Source: CADCVW01 sp035644935
GTDB lineage: Bacteria > Pseudomonadota > Alphaproteobacteria > Sphingomonadales > Sphingomonadaceae
Length of the DNA: 31,803 bases
Assembly: GCA_035644935.1 (NCBI GenBank)
Contig: DASQNO010000124.1
Span: forward strand, 1 to 31,803
Direction: 5' to 3'
Below, piece after piece: positions 30,918-31,803 of the stretch. Position numbers and translations under genes: made by a program. A model generated the notes under the pieces. It was not told where the DNA came from. It did not search any database and saw nothing but the letters and a program-made list of their open reading frames with translations. Positions within the stretch are counted from its first letter, which is position 1. Every line of letters starts with the position of its first letter.

Positions 30918-31803
30918 TCAAGCGCCGCGGGCGCGGTGCATCTCGTGGAGCCTGGTGAACTTCTCACGCGGGGAGCCGTCGCGGGCGCGGGCGCGTTCGG
31001 CGGCCTCGATGCGCTGCCAGTCGGTGAAGGCGACCACGTCCACCCCTCGCGCGCCAAGCAGCGCGTCCAGCGCGGCGCCGCCCGCGCGCTCCTCATCCGG
31101 GGCGTCGTGGACGGCGGCCGCGATCGCGTCGGCGACTTCGTAGCCGTCGGGGCGGTTGGTGCCGATGGTGCCGCTCGGGCCACGGCGCGCCCAACCCACC
31201 GCATAAAGGCGTCCGCGTGTCCCGACGTCGATGCGGCCGCTTGTATTGGCGAAGCGGCCGGCGGCCGCATCATAAGGCACGCCCTCGATCGGCGGCGTCC
31301 GGTAGCCGATGGCGCTGACCAGCAGGCGGCAGGGGATCGCGTACGTCTCGCCGGTGCCCTGTGCCCGGCCATCCGGGTCGAGCCGCGTCCGCTCGACGAG
31401 GAGGCGCTCGACGCGGCCGGCGCCTTCGACGGCGACGGGCTTGGCGAAGAAGTCGAAGGCGATGGTCTTAGCCTTCGAGGCCGGCGCGGCTGCGAAGCCG
31501 CGCAGCAGCGCGACGGACTTGCGCTGGCCGGGATCCAGCGCGGCGTCCTCCTCGACTGGCGGCAGATCGCATGGGTCCACCAGGGGAACGGCGCCGGCGA
31601 GATGATCGAGTTCGCCAAGTTCCTTGGGCGTCATCGCGATCTGGTGCGGGCCCCGCCGGCCAACGATCGTGATGCGGCGCACGGCCGAGGCGTCCAGCGC
31701 GTCCAGCGCGTGCCCGACGATGTCCGACCCATGAAATTCGTCGCGCGTCTTCGCCAAAATGCGGGCGACGTCCAGCGCGACGTTGCCGTTGCCCACCACC
31801 GCC
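30918..31803 (-). CDS. FAD/NADPH-dependent ferredoxin reductase, FprA/adrenodoxin-reductase type (5' part beyond window)
   Basis: The last 295 or so codons of a flavoprotein. Its N-terminal FAD-binding part lies outside the window; the apparent GTG start at 31799 is not real because the frame runs through the edge. The first visible segment VVGNGNVALDVARIL is the NADP-binding glycine-rich motif, with GRRGPHQIAMTPKELGEL next, as in mycobacterial FprA and adrenodoxin reductase. Later come IPCRLLVSAIGYRTPPIEGVP and the FAD-closing RLYAVGWARRGPSGTIGTNR. The family passes electrons from NADPH to ferredoxin-type proteins. The C-terminus (about 60 residues after the FAD motif) fits the family. It lies 61 nt upstream of the tRNA-Pro on the same strand coordinates, with independent transcription likely. 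Confidence 0.93.
   Translation of the reverse strand, partial: AVVGNGNVALDVARILAKTRDEFHGSDIVGHALDALDASAVRRITIVGRRGPHQIAMTPKELGELDHLAGAVPLVDPCDLPPVEEDAALDPGQRKSVALLRGFAAAPASKAKTIAFDFFAKPVAVEGAGRVERLLVERTRLDPDGRAQGTGETYAIPCRLLVSAIGYRTPPIEGVPYDAAAGRFANTSGRIDVGTRGRLYAVGWARRGPSGTIGTNRPDGYEVADAIAAAVHDAPDEERAGGAALDALLGARGVDVVAFTDWQRIEAAERARARDGSPREKFTRLHEMHRARGA

Overview
The window reads as chromosomal DNA of a high-GC alphaproteobacterium, most probably a sphingomonad (Sphingomonas or a close relative). The grounds are the very G/C-rich third codon positions, the short-stem hairpin repeats between genes, a host-attachment-family protein, a TonB-like protein with a C-terminal domain I associate with sphingomonads, and a lasso-cyclase-like asparagine synthetase homologue beginning MTALAG. 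No database could be searched, so the taxon is an inference.

Left part (1-7.6 kb), housekeeping-like: a zinc alcohol dehydrogenase cut by the window edge, divergent from an LLM-class flavin oxidoreductase; a host-attachment-family protein; a small membrane protein; an ABC-F ATPase; a hairpin-dense intergenic stretch; a translationally coupled pair encoding a DHH phosphoesterase and the UV-damage endonuclease UvsE; and a convergent small lipoprotein.

Middle part (7.6-24 kb), accessory in character: a 2127-residue serralysin-type (M10) RTX metalloprotease; then, 46 nt downstream, a 50-residue peptide gene that looks like a RiPP leader plus core; then a lasso-cyclase-like asparagine synthetase homologue. 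No McjB/B1/B2 protein, PqqD-like leader-binding protein, exporter or isopeptidase is visible beside them. Next come an IS110-like transposase remnant broken in three frames, an intact PAS-PAS-GGDEF-EAL protein, and a Crp-family regulator gene frameshifted by an exact 14-bp tandem duplication. On the minus strand follow a GIY-YIG-like protein, an alpha/beta-hydrolase lipoprotein, a DUF411 metal-binding protein, a TonB-like protein, an E. coli-type phosphatidylserine decarboxylase and a 48-residue acidic protein.

Right part (24-31.8 kb): a complete tripartite RND efflux system, with the outer-membrane factor divergent from a TetR regulator, a periplasmic adaptor and an RND pump. A perfect palindrome lies in the divergent promoter region. 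Then tRNA-Pro(CGG) with encoded CCA, and the C-terminal part of an FprA/adrenodoxin-reductase-like flavoprotein running off the end.

The most interesting points are the minimal and atypical RiPP-like pair (14178-16574), the three N-terminal cysteines that are the only cysteines of the giant RTX protease, the 14-bp duplication that breaks (or could reversibly switch) the Crp-like gene, and the DHH nuclease-UvsE coupling.
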